From Myxococcales bacterium (lineage in GTDB: Bacteria; Myxococcota; Myxococcia; Myxococcales; Anaeromyxobacteraceae), in assembly GCA_021806645.1 (NCBI GenBank), contig JAJZQX010000005.1, positions 186,001-250,000 on the forward strand: DNA of 64,000 nucleotides, written 5' to 3'. A program made the translations under genes and the position numbers. Shown here one piece after another: positions 1 to 8,361 of this stretch. Every line of letters starts with the position of its first letter. The stretch's first letter is position 1. The notes beneath the pieces are model-generated. The model searched no databases. It had not been told where the DNA came from and worked only from the letters and a program-made list of their open reading frames with translations.

Positions 1-71
1 CGTTGATCCGCGGCTTCGCCCTCTTCCAGTTCACCGTGGCGGCCGGGCTGCTGGTGCGGGTGCTGCTGTGA
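1..71 (+). CDS. C-terminal end of an unidentified membrane protein (partial)
   Basis: The frame reading from base 3 to the TGA at 69-71 encodes 22 hydrophobic residues (LIRGFALFQF then TVAAGLLVRVLL). It looks like the last membrane segment of an integral membrane protein whose start lies outside the window. The next gene lies on the opposite strand and ends 31 bases further on, so the two converge. The family cannot be named from so little sequence. Confidence 0.4.
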   Translation, partial: LIRGFALFQFTVAAGLLVRVLL

Positions 72-101
72 CCAGGGGCAGCCAGGGGCAGCCGGCGCCG
101 G

Positions 102-2474
102 TCAACGCGGCGCCGGCGCCAGCCAGACGCGAAGCAGCGCGTTCCAGTGGGCGTCGGTGAGCAGGTCGTTGGGCGTGACCCAGAGGTCGCGCGCGCCCCC
201 CTCCAGCGCCGCCGCCAGCGTGGCGCCCAGCTCGTCCGGACCCATCACCTTTCCCCCTGGTCCCCACAGCCCGACCGACATCGACCAGCGGCCCGCCGGG
301 AGCGTGGCCACCAGCCGCCTGGCCAGGTCCCCGGACGCCGAGACCGGCAGCTCCTCGAGTGCGCGGTAGTTCCAGACCACCAGCCTGTCGGCGTGGCGCA
401 GCAGGGCGACGTAGTCGTGGCCGTGGTCGCGGCCGTCGCGCTTGAGGTCCTTCCAGCTGGCCGCCACGTCCACCCAGAGCTGCTTGCCGTGGGCGTGGGC
501 CGCGGCGGCGGCGCGCTGCACGAACCGCTCCATGAGCGCCGACTTCCACGCCCAGATGGCCGGGGCCTCGATGTCGGGCCGGCCGCGCCAGTCGCGGGGC
601 CAGTCGGCCTTGCCGCTGAAGGTCCGGAAGGAGGCCAGGTCGGCGGGGCCGAACGAGGTCTGCCGGTAAGACGCCTCGGTGAGGTCGATGGCGTCGACGG
701 TCTCGGTCCTGGCGATCTCCTCGACCATCTGGACCGCCAGCCGGCCGAACTCGCCGTCCGCCAGCTCGGCCAGGCTCACCTGCTCGGGGTGGAGCGTCCC
801 GTCGGCCAGGGTGGCCGCGGTCCCGGGGTGCGTGGCGATCCAGGTGGGCGCGTAGAGATCGACGAAGGCTGCCACCTTGAAGCCGCTGGCCCGGAGCTGC
901 GCCGCCGCGGTGGCGAGCAGGTCCTCGGGCGCCCCCTTCTGGTGGTTCGACCAGCCGGCCTCATGGCCGGCCCAGCGGAAGTAGCTCCACTCGGTGCGGC
1001 CCGCCTCCACGCCCACCACCTGCCCGAGGCCCACCAGCGGGCGGTCCAGCACGCTGCGGATGGCGTCGTGCCAGTCGCCGTAGGGATCGAAGTGGGTGGA
1101 GAGGCCGAGCGAGAAGACCGGGCGCGCCACGCCGCTCCCGGCCCACCTGGCCGGCCCGCTACCGGCGGCGGCCACCGGCGCTGGGGCCGGTCGCTGCAGC
1201 AGCACCACCCCCGCCACCGTCGCCGCCATGACCAGCAACGCCACCAGCGAGCCCCACGGGCGCCCTCCGGTGGCCGGGGCCTCGAGGCGCCCCAGCTTCT
1301 CCCACTTCTCCTCGGCTCGATTCATCTCTTTCCACCATGAGTAGACGACGACGGCGTTGAGGAAGTACGACACCGGCAGGATGAGGAGGCCCCACGGCAG
1401 GTAGGCCAGGTCGCGCCACTCCCGGTCGAGCAGGATGCCGTAGACCGCCACGGCGAAGAAGAAGAAGAGGCCGAGCCAGGCCGCCAGCTCCCACGGCCCG
1501 TCGATGGCGAGCCAGCCGCGCGACAGGGCCACCGGCAGCGCCAGGAGCAGCGCCGTCTGCAGGAGCGGCACCAGCGCCATGTTGGCGAAGTTGACGGGGA
1601 GATAGAGCGAGAAGGGCCAGGCGTCGCGCGCCAGGAAGCGGCCGCGGTAGCGCCGGGCGATCTTGAGGTAGCTGCGCACCCAGCGGACGCGCTGCCGCCA
1701 GAGGCCGCCGAAGCTGGCCGGGCAGTCGGCCAGCACCATCGGCTCCGGGTCGAAGACGATCCGCTTGCCGGCCAGCTGGAGCCGCCAGGTGAACTCCAGG
1801 TCCTCGCCCCAGATCGGCTCGAAGCCGCCCAGCTCGTCGAGCACGCGCCGCCGGACGGCGCCGAGGTTGCCGGAGATGATGGGGAGGCAGCGGATCACCG
1901 AGAGCGCGCGCCGGACGTAGCCGGTGCCGATGTGCGTGGTGACCACCAGCAGCTTCTGCAGCGCGGTGCCGGCCCGCAGCGGCGCGTCGTTGCCGCAGAC
2001 TGCGTCGATCGACGGCTCGGCGAACCAGCGGACCAGCTGGGCCACGGTGTCGCGCAGGAAGAGGCTGTCGGCGTCGGTGTAGACCACCACCTCGCCGGAG
2101 GCGGCGGCGATGCCGGCGTTGAGGGCGCGCGCCTTGCCGGCGTTGGCCTGGCGGATGAGCCGGATGCGCCCGGCGTCGGCCAGTGCCTGCACCTGGTCGG
2201 CGGTGCCGTCGCGCGAGCCGTCGTCGACCACGATCACCTCGAGCCCCGGCCAGCTCGACTCCAGCAGCGTCTCCACGCCGACGCGGATGGTGCGCGCCTC
2301 GTTGTAGGCCGGGACCACCACGCTGACCCGGCCCGTGAACGGCGGCAGGCGGCGCAGCGTCCGCCGCTTCCACCACTCGTAGGCGAGCGTGAGCGGGAAA
2401 TAGAGCGCGCCCTGCAGCCCGAGGAGGAAGACGGTCAGGCCGAAGGCCCAGAAGAGGGCACGCAGGGCGGTCAT
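102..2474 (-). CDS. GT2 polysaccharide synthase (PgaC-like) fused to a C-terminal TIM-barrel hydrolase-like domain
   Basis: 790 residues. The N-terminal half is a processive family 2 glycosyltransferase. There are membrane segments at about 5-30 and 295-380, and a catalytic core with AYNE at 56, DDG at 84-86, TDAD at 133-136, ED at 224-225 and QRVRW at 261-265. After another membrane helix at about 409-426 comes a ~340-residue extracytoplasmic domain with alternating strands and helices (DAIDLTEASY, KQLWVDVAAS, RLVVWNY). It resembles glycoside-hydrolase barrels such as the C-terminal half of PgaB. The deacetylase gene upstream stops 1 base before this ATG, so translation is probably coupled. 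By analogy with PgaC it would polymerise an amino sugar at the inner membrane; the sugar is not visible from sequence. The synthase-hydrolase fusion is not the textbook pgaABCD arrangement. Confidence 0.85.
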   Translation of the reverse strand: MTALRALFWAFGLTVFLLGLQGALYFPLTLAYEWWKRRTLRRLPPFTGRVSVVVPAYNEARTIRVGVETLLESSWPGLEVIVVDDGSRDGTADQVQALADAGRIRLIRQANAGKARALNAGIAAASGEVVVYTDADSLFLRDTVAQLVRWFAEPSIDAVCGNDAPLRAGTALQKLLVVTTHIGTGYVRRALSVIRCLPIISGNLGAVRRRVLDELGGFEPIWGEDLEFTWRLQLAGKRIVFDPEPMVLADCPASFGGLWRQRVRWVRSYLKIARRYRGRFLARDAWPFSLYLPVNFANMALVPLLQTALLLALPVALSRGWLAIDGPWELAAWLGLFFFFAVAVYGILLDREWRDLAYLPWGLLILPVSYFLNAVVVYSWWKEMNRAEEKWEKLGRLEAPATGGRPWGSLVALLVMAATVAGVVLLQRPAPAPVAAAGSGPARWAGSGVARPVFSLGLSTHFDPYGDWHDAIRSVLDRPLVGLGQVVGVEAGRTEWSYFRWAGHEAGWSNHQKGAPEDLLATAAAQLRASGFKVAAFVDLYAPTWIATHPGTAATLADGTLHPEQVSLAELADGEFGRLAVQMVEEIARTETVDAIDLTEASYRQTSFGPADLASFRTFSGKADWPRDWRGRPDIEAPAIWAWKSALMERFVQRAAAAAHAHGKQLWVDVAASWKDLKRDGRDHGHDYVALLRHADRLVVWNYRALEELPVSASGDLARRLVATLPAGRWSMSVGLWGPGGKVMGPDELGATLAAALEGGARDLWVTPNDLLTDAHWNALLRVWLAPAPR

Positions 2475-2475
2475 G

Positions 2476-4299
2476 TCACCTGACCAGCACCAGCGAGCGG
2501 AAGGCCAGCGCGTACTGGGTGCCGCTCTGGAGGCCGCGGTGGGCGGCCCGTCCCTTGATCACCGCCGGATCCATGTAGGCCCGGCGCGCCTGCGTCGCGT
2601 GCAGGGCGCAGGCGCGGAGATGGTCGTCGAGGTAGTGGCTGATGTCCACGAACAGGTTGGGCTGGAAGCGCTCGGTGGTGGAGACGTCCTCGTAGCAGAG
2701 CACGGTGGGCACCCCGCGCGCCGCCTCTCGGGTGGCGGCGTGGACGGCGCGGTGGTCGCCGTGGACGTCCACGTCGCTGTGGGTGAGCACGATGGTGGGG
2801 CGGAGCGCCTTCACCTTCGCCTCGATGGCCGCCTTCACCTCCCCGACCCGATCCTGCAGCCCGGCGTCGGGAAGGTCGAGGACGGTGAGGCCGTCGAGGC
2901 CGAGGAAGCGGCCGGCGCGGGCGGCCTCGTCGGGCCGCGCGTCGGGCTGGTCGGTGCCGCGCTCGCCGCGGGTCAGGGTGAGGCCGTGGACCTGCGCGCC
3001 GCTCGCCTTGAGCTTGAGGATGAAGCCGCCGCACCCGAGCTCGATGTCGTCGGGGTGGGCGCCCAGGGCCAGCACCACCTGCCCGGCGAACTCGCGCTCG
3101 GTCGGCTCGCGCCGCAGCACCGCCAGCAGCGCCACCGAGAGGCCGGCGATGATCAGCGCCTCGGTCCCGGCCTCGAAGATGTGCGGATCGGTCCAGCGGG
3201 CCAGCCAGGGCTTGAACAGGTGGGTGGCGACGTTCACCGCGATGGCGACCGGCACGGCCCAGACGGCGAGGAAGTGCGCCCACGGGCGCCGGCGGAGCGC
3301 GTGGCGAACCCGCTTCGAGACCAGGAAGAGGAGCGGCAGCAGGGCGGCGTGCACCAGCAGCTCGGCCCAGTCGGCGGTCCCGCGGAGCGGCGAGAGCACC
3401 CCCTCGCGGTCGAGCGCCACCATGAGCTGGCTCGCCCCCTCGTCGCTCGGGCTCATCCGCTGGGCCAGCACGGCGTGCTCGCGCGCCGCCTGGAGGCGCC
3501 CCTGCGCCAGGTAGGCGCGCCCCAGCGCCACCTGGGCCGAGGCCGACTCCGGGTCGAGCCGGGTCACCTCCGACCAGGCCTCGATGGCGGCCGGCCAGTC
3601 CTTGCGGCGCTCCTGAGTCTCGGCCAGCAGCCGGCGCGCTTCCAGGTCGGCCGGCGCGATCCGCAACGCCGACTGGACCGCCAGGAGGGCGTCGTCGAGC
3701 TTCCCCTCCTGCGAGAGGAGCCGCGCCTGGTCGCGGTGGAGGTCCACGTCCAGCGGGTAGAGCCGGAGCGCCCGCTCCAGCACCGGCCCGGCCCCGGCGA
3801 CGTCGCCGCGGAGCAGCCGCACGCGGGCCAGCCCCTTGAGCGCCTCGTGGAAGTCCGGGCGCCCCGCCAGCACTTCGTCGTAGAGCCGCTCGGCCTCGTC
3901 GAGCCGCTTCGCCCATGCGAGCGTGTCGGCGAGATCGCTCCTGAGCGACGCGTCGTCGGGGCGTCGCGCCAGGGCCTGGCGGTAGTGGACGATCGCCTCG
4001 TCGTAGCGGCCGATCCAGGCCTGGAGCCGGCCGAGCTGCCCGAGCGCCTCGGCGTCGCCGGGGACGAAGGCGAGGAGCCGCTGGTAGGCGCGGATGGCCT
4101 CGTCGAACCGGCGCGCCCGCGTGAGCGTGCGGCCGTACCGTCGCAGCCCCTCGATCTTGGCCGAGGGGCTTCCGGTCTCCGGCGGCGCCGCGGGGGCCGG
4201 CGCCTGGCGACCCGGCGCGTCGCGCTGGGCCAGCGCCGCCGCCGGGCTGGCGCCGAGGAGCAGGGCCACGAGGGGCGCGGCGACGGTTCGTCTCTTCAC
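2476..4299 (-). CDS. TPR protein with three membrane helices and a C-terminal PIG-L (LmbE) deacetylase domain
   Basis: 607 residues from a GTG that overlaps the upstream stop (GTGA). A signal peptide (about 1-25) is followed by roughly eight TPR units to about residue 310. Three membrane helices lie between about 320 and 410, and a PIG-L domain fills the C-terminus. The PIG-L zinc motif AHPDDIELGCGG and the distal H-x-D-H signature in SDVDVHGDHRAVH are intact. PIG-L enzymes remove N-acetyl groups from GlcNAc-type substrates. Arginine-rich stretches after helix 1 (RVRHALRRR) and after helix 3 fit the positive-inside rule with TPRs in the periplasm and the deacetylase in the cytoplasm. It sits between an outer-membrane barrel and a GT2 synthase, so it probably deacetylates the polymer or its precursor. 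Confidence 0.85.
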   Translation of the reverse strand: MKRRTVAAPLVALLLGASPAAALAQRDAPGRQAPAPAAPPETGSPSAKIEGLRRYGRTLTRARRFDEAIRAYQRLLAFVPGDAEALGQLGRLQAWIGRYDEAIVHYRQALARRPDDASLRSDLADTLAWAKRLDEAERLYDEVLAGRPDFHEALKGLARVRLLRGDVAGAGPVLERALRLYPLDVDLHRDQARLLSQEGKLDDALLAVQSALRIAPADLEARRLLAETQERRKDWPAAIEAWSEVTRLDPESASAQVALGRAYLAQGRLQAAREHAVLAQRMSPSDEGASQLMVALDREGVLSPLRGTADWAELLVHAALLPLLFLVSKRVRHALRRRPWAHFLAVWAVPVAIAVNVATHLFKPWLARWTDPHIFEAGTEALIIAGLSVALLAVLRREPTEREFAGQVVLALGAHPDDIELGCGGFILKLKASGAQVHGLTLTRGERGTDQPDARPDEAARAGRFLGLDGLTVLDLPDAGLQDRVGEVKAAIEAKVKALRPTIVLTHSDVDVHGDHRAVHAATREAARGVPTVLCYEDVSTTERFQPNLFVDISHYLDDHLRACALHATQARRAYMDPAVIKGRAAHRGLQSGTQYALAFRSLVLVR

Positions 4300-5606
4300 C
4301 GTCCGGCTTCCTGGTGAAGCAGCCCGGTGCGCCACTCCACGTCGAGCAGCAGGGTGGCGTCGCCGCGCGCGCCCGCGGTGGGGCTGGTGCTGGCCGGGCT
4401 GGGGTTCTTGACGAACTTGAGGCCGCCGCCCAGCGCCAGCGCGGGCGTGAGCTGGTAGCGGGCGCGGCCCCAGTAGATGTTGCCGTAGTTGCCGGCGAAG
4501 ATGGGACCAGAGACGCTGGAGTACCGGTCCAGGATCCACTGGAGGTCGAAGGAGAGCCGCTCCCGCGGCCGGAGTTCCAGCCAGGAGAGGACCGACCAGG
4601 CGTAGCCGGAGTCGAGGTCGCGGTTGGGTATGAACCGGACGCTGGCGGTGATGGGCTCGGCCCGGTAGGCCGCGCCACCGCCGACCAGCACCTCCGTCCG
4701 CATCACGACGCTGGTGGTGGTCGCGCAGTCCGGCGACACGATCCCGGGACCGCAGGTGACCGTGCCGGGCGGAACGGTGGGGAGCCGCCGATCCTTGATG
4801 GTCGTCCTGGACGGGTCCGGATCACGGAGCAGGGCGGCCATGCCGGTGACCGAGAAGCCCCGGCCGAGCTGGAGTTCCACCTCGGCGGAGACCTTGTGGT
4901 TCACGATGCGCGTCGCCTGGTCGTAGAAGAAGTCGGGCGCGAAGAGCTGGTAGGCGAGCGCACCCCGGAGCACCCGGCCGAAGCGGTGCGAGACCTCCAC
5001 CTCCAGGCGCGGGACCAGGTCGTAGGCGTTGGAGTCGGGCGTGGGCCGGTTGGCGCCCGAGTAGGCGTAGCGGCGCACCGAGAGGTCGCCCTTCAGGTAG
5101 GAGCCGGCGCCGTAGAAGTGGTAGGCGGTCGCGTAGGCCTTGGTCGCCGTGTAGAAGATGTTGTCGGTCCAGCCGCCGCCGGCCTGCAGCTCGAGCCGGT
5201 CGAACCCGGCGTAGCGCAGCTGCCCCTCCAGCGCCTGCTTTGAGGTGCCGGGCTCGGTGCCGCCCAGCCAGGCGCGTACCATGAGCCCGCGCGAGCGCCG
5301 GAGCGAGGCCAGGTCGTCCCGGGCCTCCCGGTCCCCGGGATCGAGCTCGGTCGCCTTGCGGAGCGCCTCGGCGGCCTCCGGGGTCCGCTGCAGCGCCCGC
5401 AGCGACCAGCCGATCCGCTTCCAGGCCTCGGCGGTCTGGCCGCCGGCGGCGACCTCGGCCCGGTACTCGGCCAGGGCGGCCGCGTACTGGCCCTGGGCGC
5501 GGAGCCGATCGCCCTCGGCCTCATGGGCACGGGCGGCGGCGGGATCGGCGGCCGAGGCGGAGCCGGCCAGGAGCAGCGCGGTCACGGCGATGAGGATCAG
5601 TCGCAT
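4296..5606 (-). CDS. TPR plus outer-membrane beta-barrel protein (PgaA/YaiO-like)
   Basis: 436 residues. The chosen ATG at 5606 gives a clean signal peptide (MRLILIAVTALLLAGSASA) and follows GGAGAA at good spacing; an in-frame ATG five codons upstream is also possible. Residues 20-110 form two to three TPR units. The rest is rich in alternating strands with aromatic girdles (AYHFYGAGSYL, GNYGNIYWGRARYQ) and ends in a DATLLLDVEW strand, as in outer-membrane barrels. It overlaps the ATP-grasp gene upstream by 10 bases and the TPR-deacetylase gene downstream by 4. It probably forms the outer-membrane pore for the polymer made by the GT2 protein. Substrate specificity cannot be read. Confidence 0.7.
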   Translation of the reverse strand: MRLILIAVTALLLAGSASAADPAAARAHEAEGDRLRAQGQYAAALAEYRAEVAAGGQTAEAWKRIGWSLRALQRTPEAAEALRKATELDPGDREARDDLASLRRSRGLMVRAWLGGTEPGTSKQALEGQLRYAGFDRLELQAGGGWTDNIFYTATKAYATAYHFYGAGSYLKGDLSVRRYAYSGANRPTPDSNAYDLVPRLEVEVSHRFGRVLRGALAYQLFAPDFFYDQATRIVNHKVSAEVELQLGRGFSVTGMAALLRDPDPSRTTIKDRRLPTVPPGTVTCGPGIVSPDCATTTSVVMRTEVLVGGGAAYRAEPITASVRFIPNRDLDSGYAWSVLSWLELRPRERLSFDLQWILDRYSSVSGPIFAGNYGNIYWGRARYQLTPALALGGGLKFVKNPSPASTSPTAGARGDATLLLDVEWRTGLLHQEAGR

Positions 5607-6469
5607 CGTCCAGTTCTCCATGCGTCGTCGAGGGCGTCCAGCACCTCGCGGGCGGTGAGCACGTTGGCGCCGAGCCGGGCGTTTACCTCCAGCACGGCGG
5701 GCTTCCCGTCGAGGCCGACCCGGATGTCGATGTCGAGCGGCCCCTCCAGCCGGAGCGCCCGGGCGGCGGCGGCGGCCAGGTCGGCGATGTCGGGGCGGTC
5801 GGCGCGTTCGACGCCGGTGGCGTTGCCCACCACCCCCTCCTTCAGCCCGGTCTTGCGGAGCACCACCACGGCGGGCACCCGGCCGTCCCGCTCCGCGAAC
5901 AGGTTCACGTCGAACTCCTCTCCGGGCAGGAAGGCCTGCCAGACCACCTCGTCGGCGCCGGCGCGCTCCAGGTCGGTGAGCGTCCGGTGGACCAGCACGC
6001 CCCGGCCGCCGCGTCCGAAGCGCGGCTTGGAGAGGATCGGCAAGGTGAGCAGCTGGGCGACCTCGAGGCCGGGCGTGCTCCCCGGAAAGGTGACCGGAGC
6101 AGCCACCCCGGCCCCGGTGAGCGTCCGCGCGGTGAGCAGCTTGTCGTTGGCGATGTCGATGCCGGGGGGGGCCGAGATCGCCACGGCGATGCCACGCTCG
6201 TGAAGCTGACCGCGAAGCCGCGCCACGATGGGCAGCTCCTCGGTCACGGTGGGCACCACCAGCGTCACCCGCTCGGCCACCGCCAGGGCGAGCAGCGCGG
6301 CGGTGTAGCCGGGATGGCGCGCCAGGGGCACCACGCGGAACTCCGTGGCCGCCGACTCCACGACGCGCACGTCGGTGCCGACCACCCGGTAGCCCCGCTG
6401 GGCGAAATAGGCCGCGCCGGCCCGCCCGGCCGGACCCCCGACGCCTGTCACCAGCACCGTTGCCGTCAC
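5597..6469 (-). CDS. ATP-grasp family enzyme with N-terminal Rossmann-like region
   Basis: 290 residues from a GTG preceded by AAGGAA. The N-terminus (VLVTGVGGPAGRAGAAYF) looks like a nucleotide-binding Rossmann fold. The rest resembles carbamoyl-phosphate-synthase-type ATP-grasp domains: IANDKLLTARTL, LPILSKPRFGRGGRGVLV for ATP binding, WQAFLPGEEFDVNLF, and the metal-binding strand VLEVNARLG. Such enzymes join a carboxylate to an amine or thiol with ATP. It is the first gene of the polysaccharide operon, which suggests it makes or attaches a modified building block, but the substrate is unknown. Confidence 0.75.
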   Translation of the reverse strand: MTATVLVTGVGGPAGRAGAAYFAQRGYRVVGTDVRVVESAATEFRVVPLARHPGYTAALLALAVAERVTLVVPTVTEELPIVARLRGQLHERGIAVAISAPPGIDIANDKLLTARTLTGAGVAAPVTFPGSTPGLEVAQLLTLPILSKPRFGRGGRGVLVHRTLTDLERAGADEVVWQAFLPGEEFDVNLFAERDGRVPAVVVLRKTGLKEGVVGNATGVERADRPDIADLAAAAARALRLEGPLDIDIRVGLDGKPAVLEVNARLGANVLTAREVLDALDDAWRTGRCD

Positions 6470-6686
6470 ATGGAGATTCCTTCCCGGGCGGTATTTGACC
6501 CGCGACAGCTCCGGTTGGCCACCTCCATGTGGGGTCGCCTCGGAGCGGTGCGCGGCCAAGCCGTCGAAATGGCTCGGTAAGCCCCTGTCGAGGCCAGTCG
6601 GCGACGACCGGATGGGGGGGCCGAGTTCACCGTTGGTCCTGCTGGCGTCGTCTCGTCGGGCCCAGTTGTTGCGACACCTCGGCCGC

Positions 6687-7580
6687 TCACCACCCGCCCT
6701 TGCCGTGGAACTGGGCCTCCAGCTCGAAGGGAAGCCTCCGGCGGCGGAGCAGCATCTCGAACGCCGTCACCGCGGAGGCCAGCCAGACCGCGCCGGCGCT
6801 CCATCCGCCGGCGATGTCCGACACCCAGTGGACGCCGAGGTAGACGCGGGAGAGCCCCACCAGCACCACCAGGGTGATGGCGGCCGCCAGGCCGGCCGAC
6901 CTGGCCGCCCAGGGCCAGGTCTGGCGCAGGACGAGGTGGGCGAGCGCGCCGAAGGTGATGAAGGAGCTCATGGCGTGGCCGCTGGGGAACGAGTACCACT
7001 GCGCCTCGGCGATGGCCGAGGCCAGGTCTGGCCTGGCCCGCGCGAAGATCAGCTTGAGCCCCAGGTTGAGGAGCGCCCCGGCCCCGGCGGTGACCACCAG
7101 GAAGATGGCGGACGCCCGCTCCTTGCGCGCGAGCAGCAGCGCGGCCACCACCGCCACCAGCGACACCAGGCCGATCGTGCCGCCGACGCTGGTCGCGGCG
7201 CCGAGGAGGATGGTCATGGCCGGCTGGCGCGCGTGGCCGAACCAGGCGTGGGTGGCCTGATCTAGGCGATGGACCGCCGAGGTGGTGAGCCCGACCTGCT
7301 CGGCCAGCTCCACGAACAGGTACCCGGCGCCGGTGGCGGTCAGGCCACCGAGGACGAGCACCAGGATCATCGGAGCGAACGGACCGAGCGGGCCGGCATG
7401 CCGGGCGGCCCACCTGCCGGCCCGGCTGCGCAGGAACATGGCAGACCCGCGGCTCGCGGCCGCCTCGGCCACGTGGATGAGATGGGCGAGCGGCCAGTGG
7501 CAGAACGCCCAGCAGGCCAGGAACAGGACGGCGGGCGCCGAGAACGCGACGACGGAGGGGGCCATCGACGTGACGGTCAT
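6687..7580 (-). CDS. PAP2-family membrane phosphatase
   Basis: 297 residues with about six membrane helices. All three parts of the PAP2 acid-phosphatase signature are present: KLIFARARP, PSGH, and SRVYLGVHWVSD. Enzymes of this type dephosphorylate lipid phosphates such as undecaprenyl pyrophosphate or phosphatidic acid at the outer face of the inner membrane. No Shine-Dalgarno clearly decides the start: ATG 7580 and ATG 7565 are both possible, and the frame stays open further upstream. About 220 bases without a gene separate it from the polysaccharide operon, so it is probably its own unit. A role in recycling carrier lipid for the neighbouring polymer pathway is possible but unproved. Confidence 0.85.
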   Translation of the reverse strand: MTVTSMAPSVVAFSAPAVLFLACWAFCHWPLAHLIHVAEAAASRGSAMFLRSRAGRWAARHAGPLGPFAPMILVLVLGGLTATGAGYLFVELAEQVGLTTSAVHRLDQATHAWFGHARQPAMTILLGAATSVGGTIGLVSLVAVVAALLLARKERASAIFLVVTAGAGALLNLGLKLIFARARPDLASAIAEAQWYSFPSGHAMSSFITFGALAHLVLRQTWPWAARSAGLAAAITLVVLVGLSRVYLGVHWVSDIAGGWSAGAVWLASAVTAFEMLLRRRRLPFELEAQFHGKGGW

Positions 7581-7674
7581 GGGGACACTGGACCCGGAAC
7601 CGGAAGCGACCGCAAGCCCGTGTCGCCCGGCGTGCGCCCCGCCCCCGTCACCCTCCTCCGCTACACTCGGCCGC

Positions 7675-8349
7675 ATGTCGGACCTCGCCCCGGGCGACCT
7701 CTCCTACCAGCTGGTGGTGGCCGAGTACTTCCTCGGCCTCTCCGGCAAGGGGCTGATGATCTCGCCGCTCGATCAGGAGCTGATCGCCGGCTGGGAGCGG
7801 CGCGGCCTCCCGGTGGCGGTCGTGCTGCGCGGGCTGCGGAACGGGATGGAGGACTTCCTCCAGCGCCGCGCCCCCGGCGCCGGCGCCCCCCGCTCGCTGC
7901 GCGCCTTCCGCTTCGCGGTCGAGGACGAGTGGAAGGCCTTCACCTCGCGCGCCGTGGGCGACGCGCCGCCTCCACCGACGACCGAGACGGCCGCGGCGGA
8001 GGCGCGGCTCACCGCGGCGCGCCGGCGGCTCACCGAGGCGGACGCCGGCGCTCCCCCGGCGTGGCAGGCCGGCTACCGCGAGGCGCTCGGCGCGCTCGGG
8101 GCCACCTACCCGGGCTCGGCGCTGGCGCGGGTCGAGGCCGCCATCGCCGCAGCCGACGCCCGCCTGCTCTCCGCCTGGCTCGGATCGCTCGACCGCCCCC
8201 ATCGCGCCTCGCTCGGCCCCCGCATCGCGCTCCGCGCCGGCCCCCGGCCACGCGGCGCCAGCCGGCGCGCCCACCGCGAGGCCCTGCGCCTCCACCTGCT
8301 CGACGCCGCCCGCGCCGCCGGGCTGACCTGCCTGCGGGGATCGGTGTAG
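7675..8349 (+). CDS. Conserved-type protein of unknown function upstream of a DnaC-like ATPase
   Basis: 224 residues from ATG 7675. The N-terminus (GDLSYQLVVAEYFLGLSGKG) and the sequence ISPLDQELIAGWERRGLPVAVVLRG look like a small helical domain. The C-terminal half is Ala/Arg-rich helix. No signal peptide or membrane segment is seen. It ends 12 bases before the DnaC-like gene, so the two are probably co-transcribed. The phrase 'DQELIxxWexxGlP...Vlrgl' recalls primosome or DnaD-like helical domains, which would fit a helicase-loader neighbour, but this is a guess. Confidence 0.75.
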   Translation: MSDLAPGDLSYQLVVAEYFLGLSGKGLMISPLDQELIAGWERRGLPVAVVLRGLRNGMEDFLQRRAPGAGAPRSLRAFRFAVEDEWKAFTSRAVGDAPPPPTTETAAAEARLTAARRRLTEADAGAPPAWQAGYREALGALGATYPGSALARVEAAIAAADARLLSAWLGSLDRPHRASLGPRIALRAGPRPRGASRRAHREALRLHLLDAARAAGLTCLRGSV

Positions 8350-8361
8350 AGTCCGCGCCCG

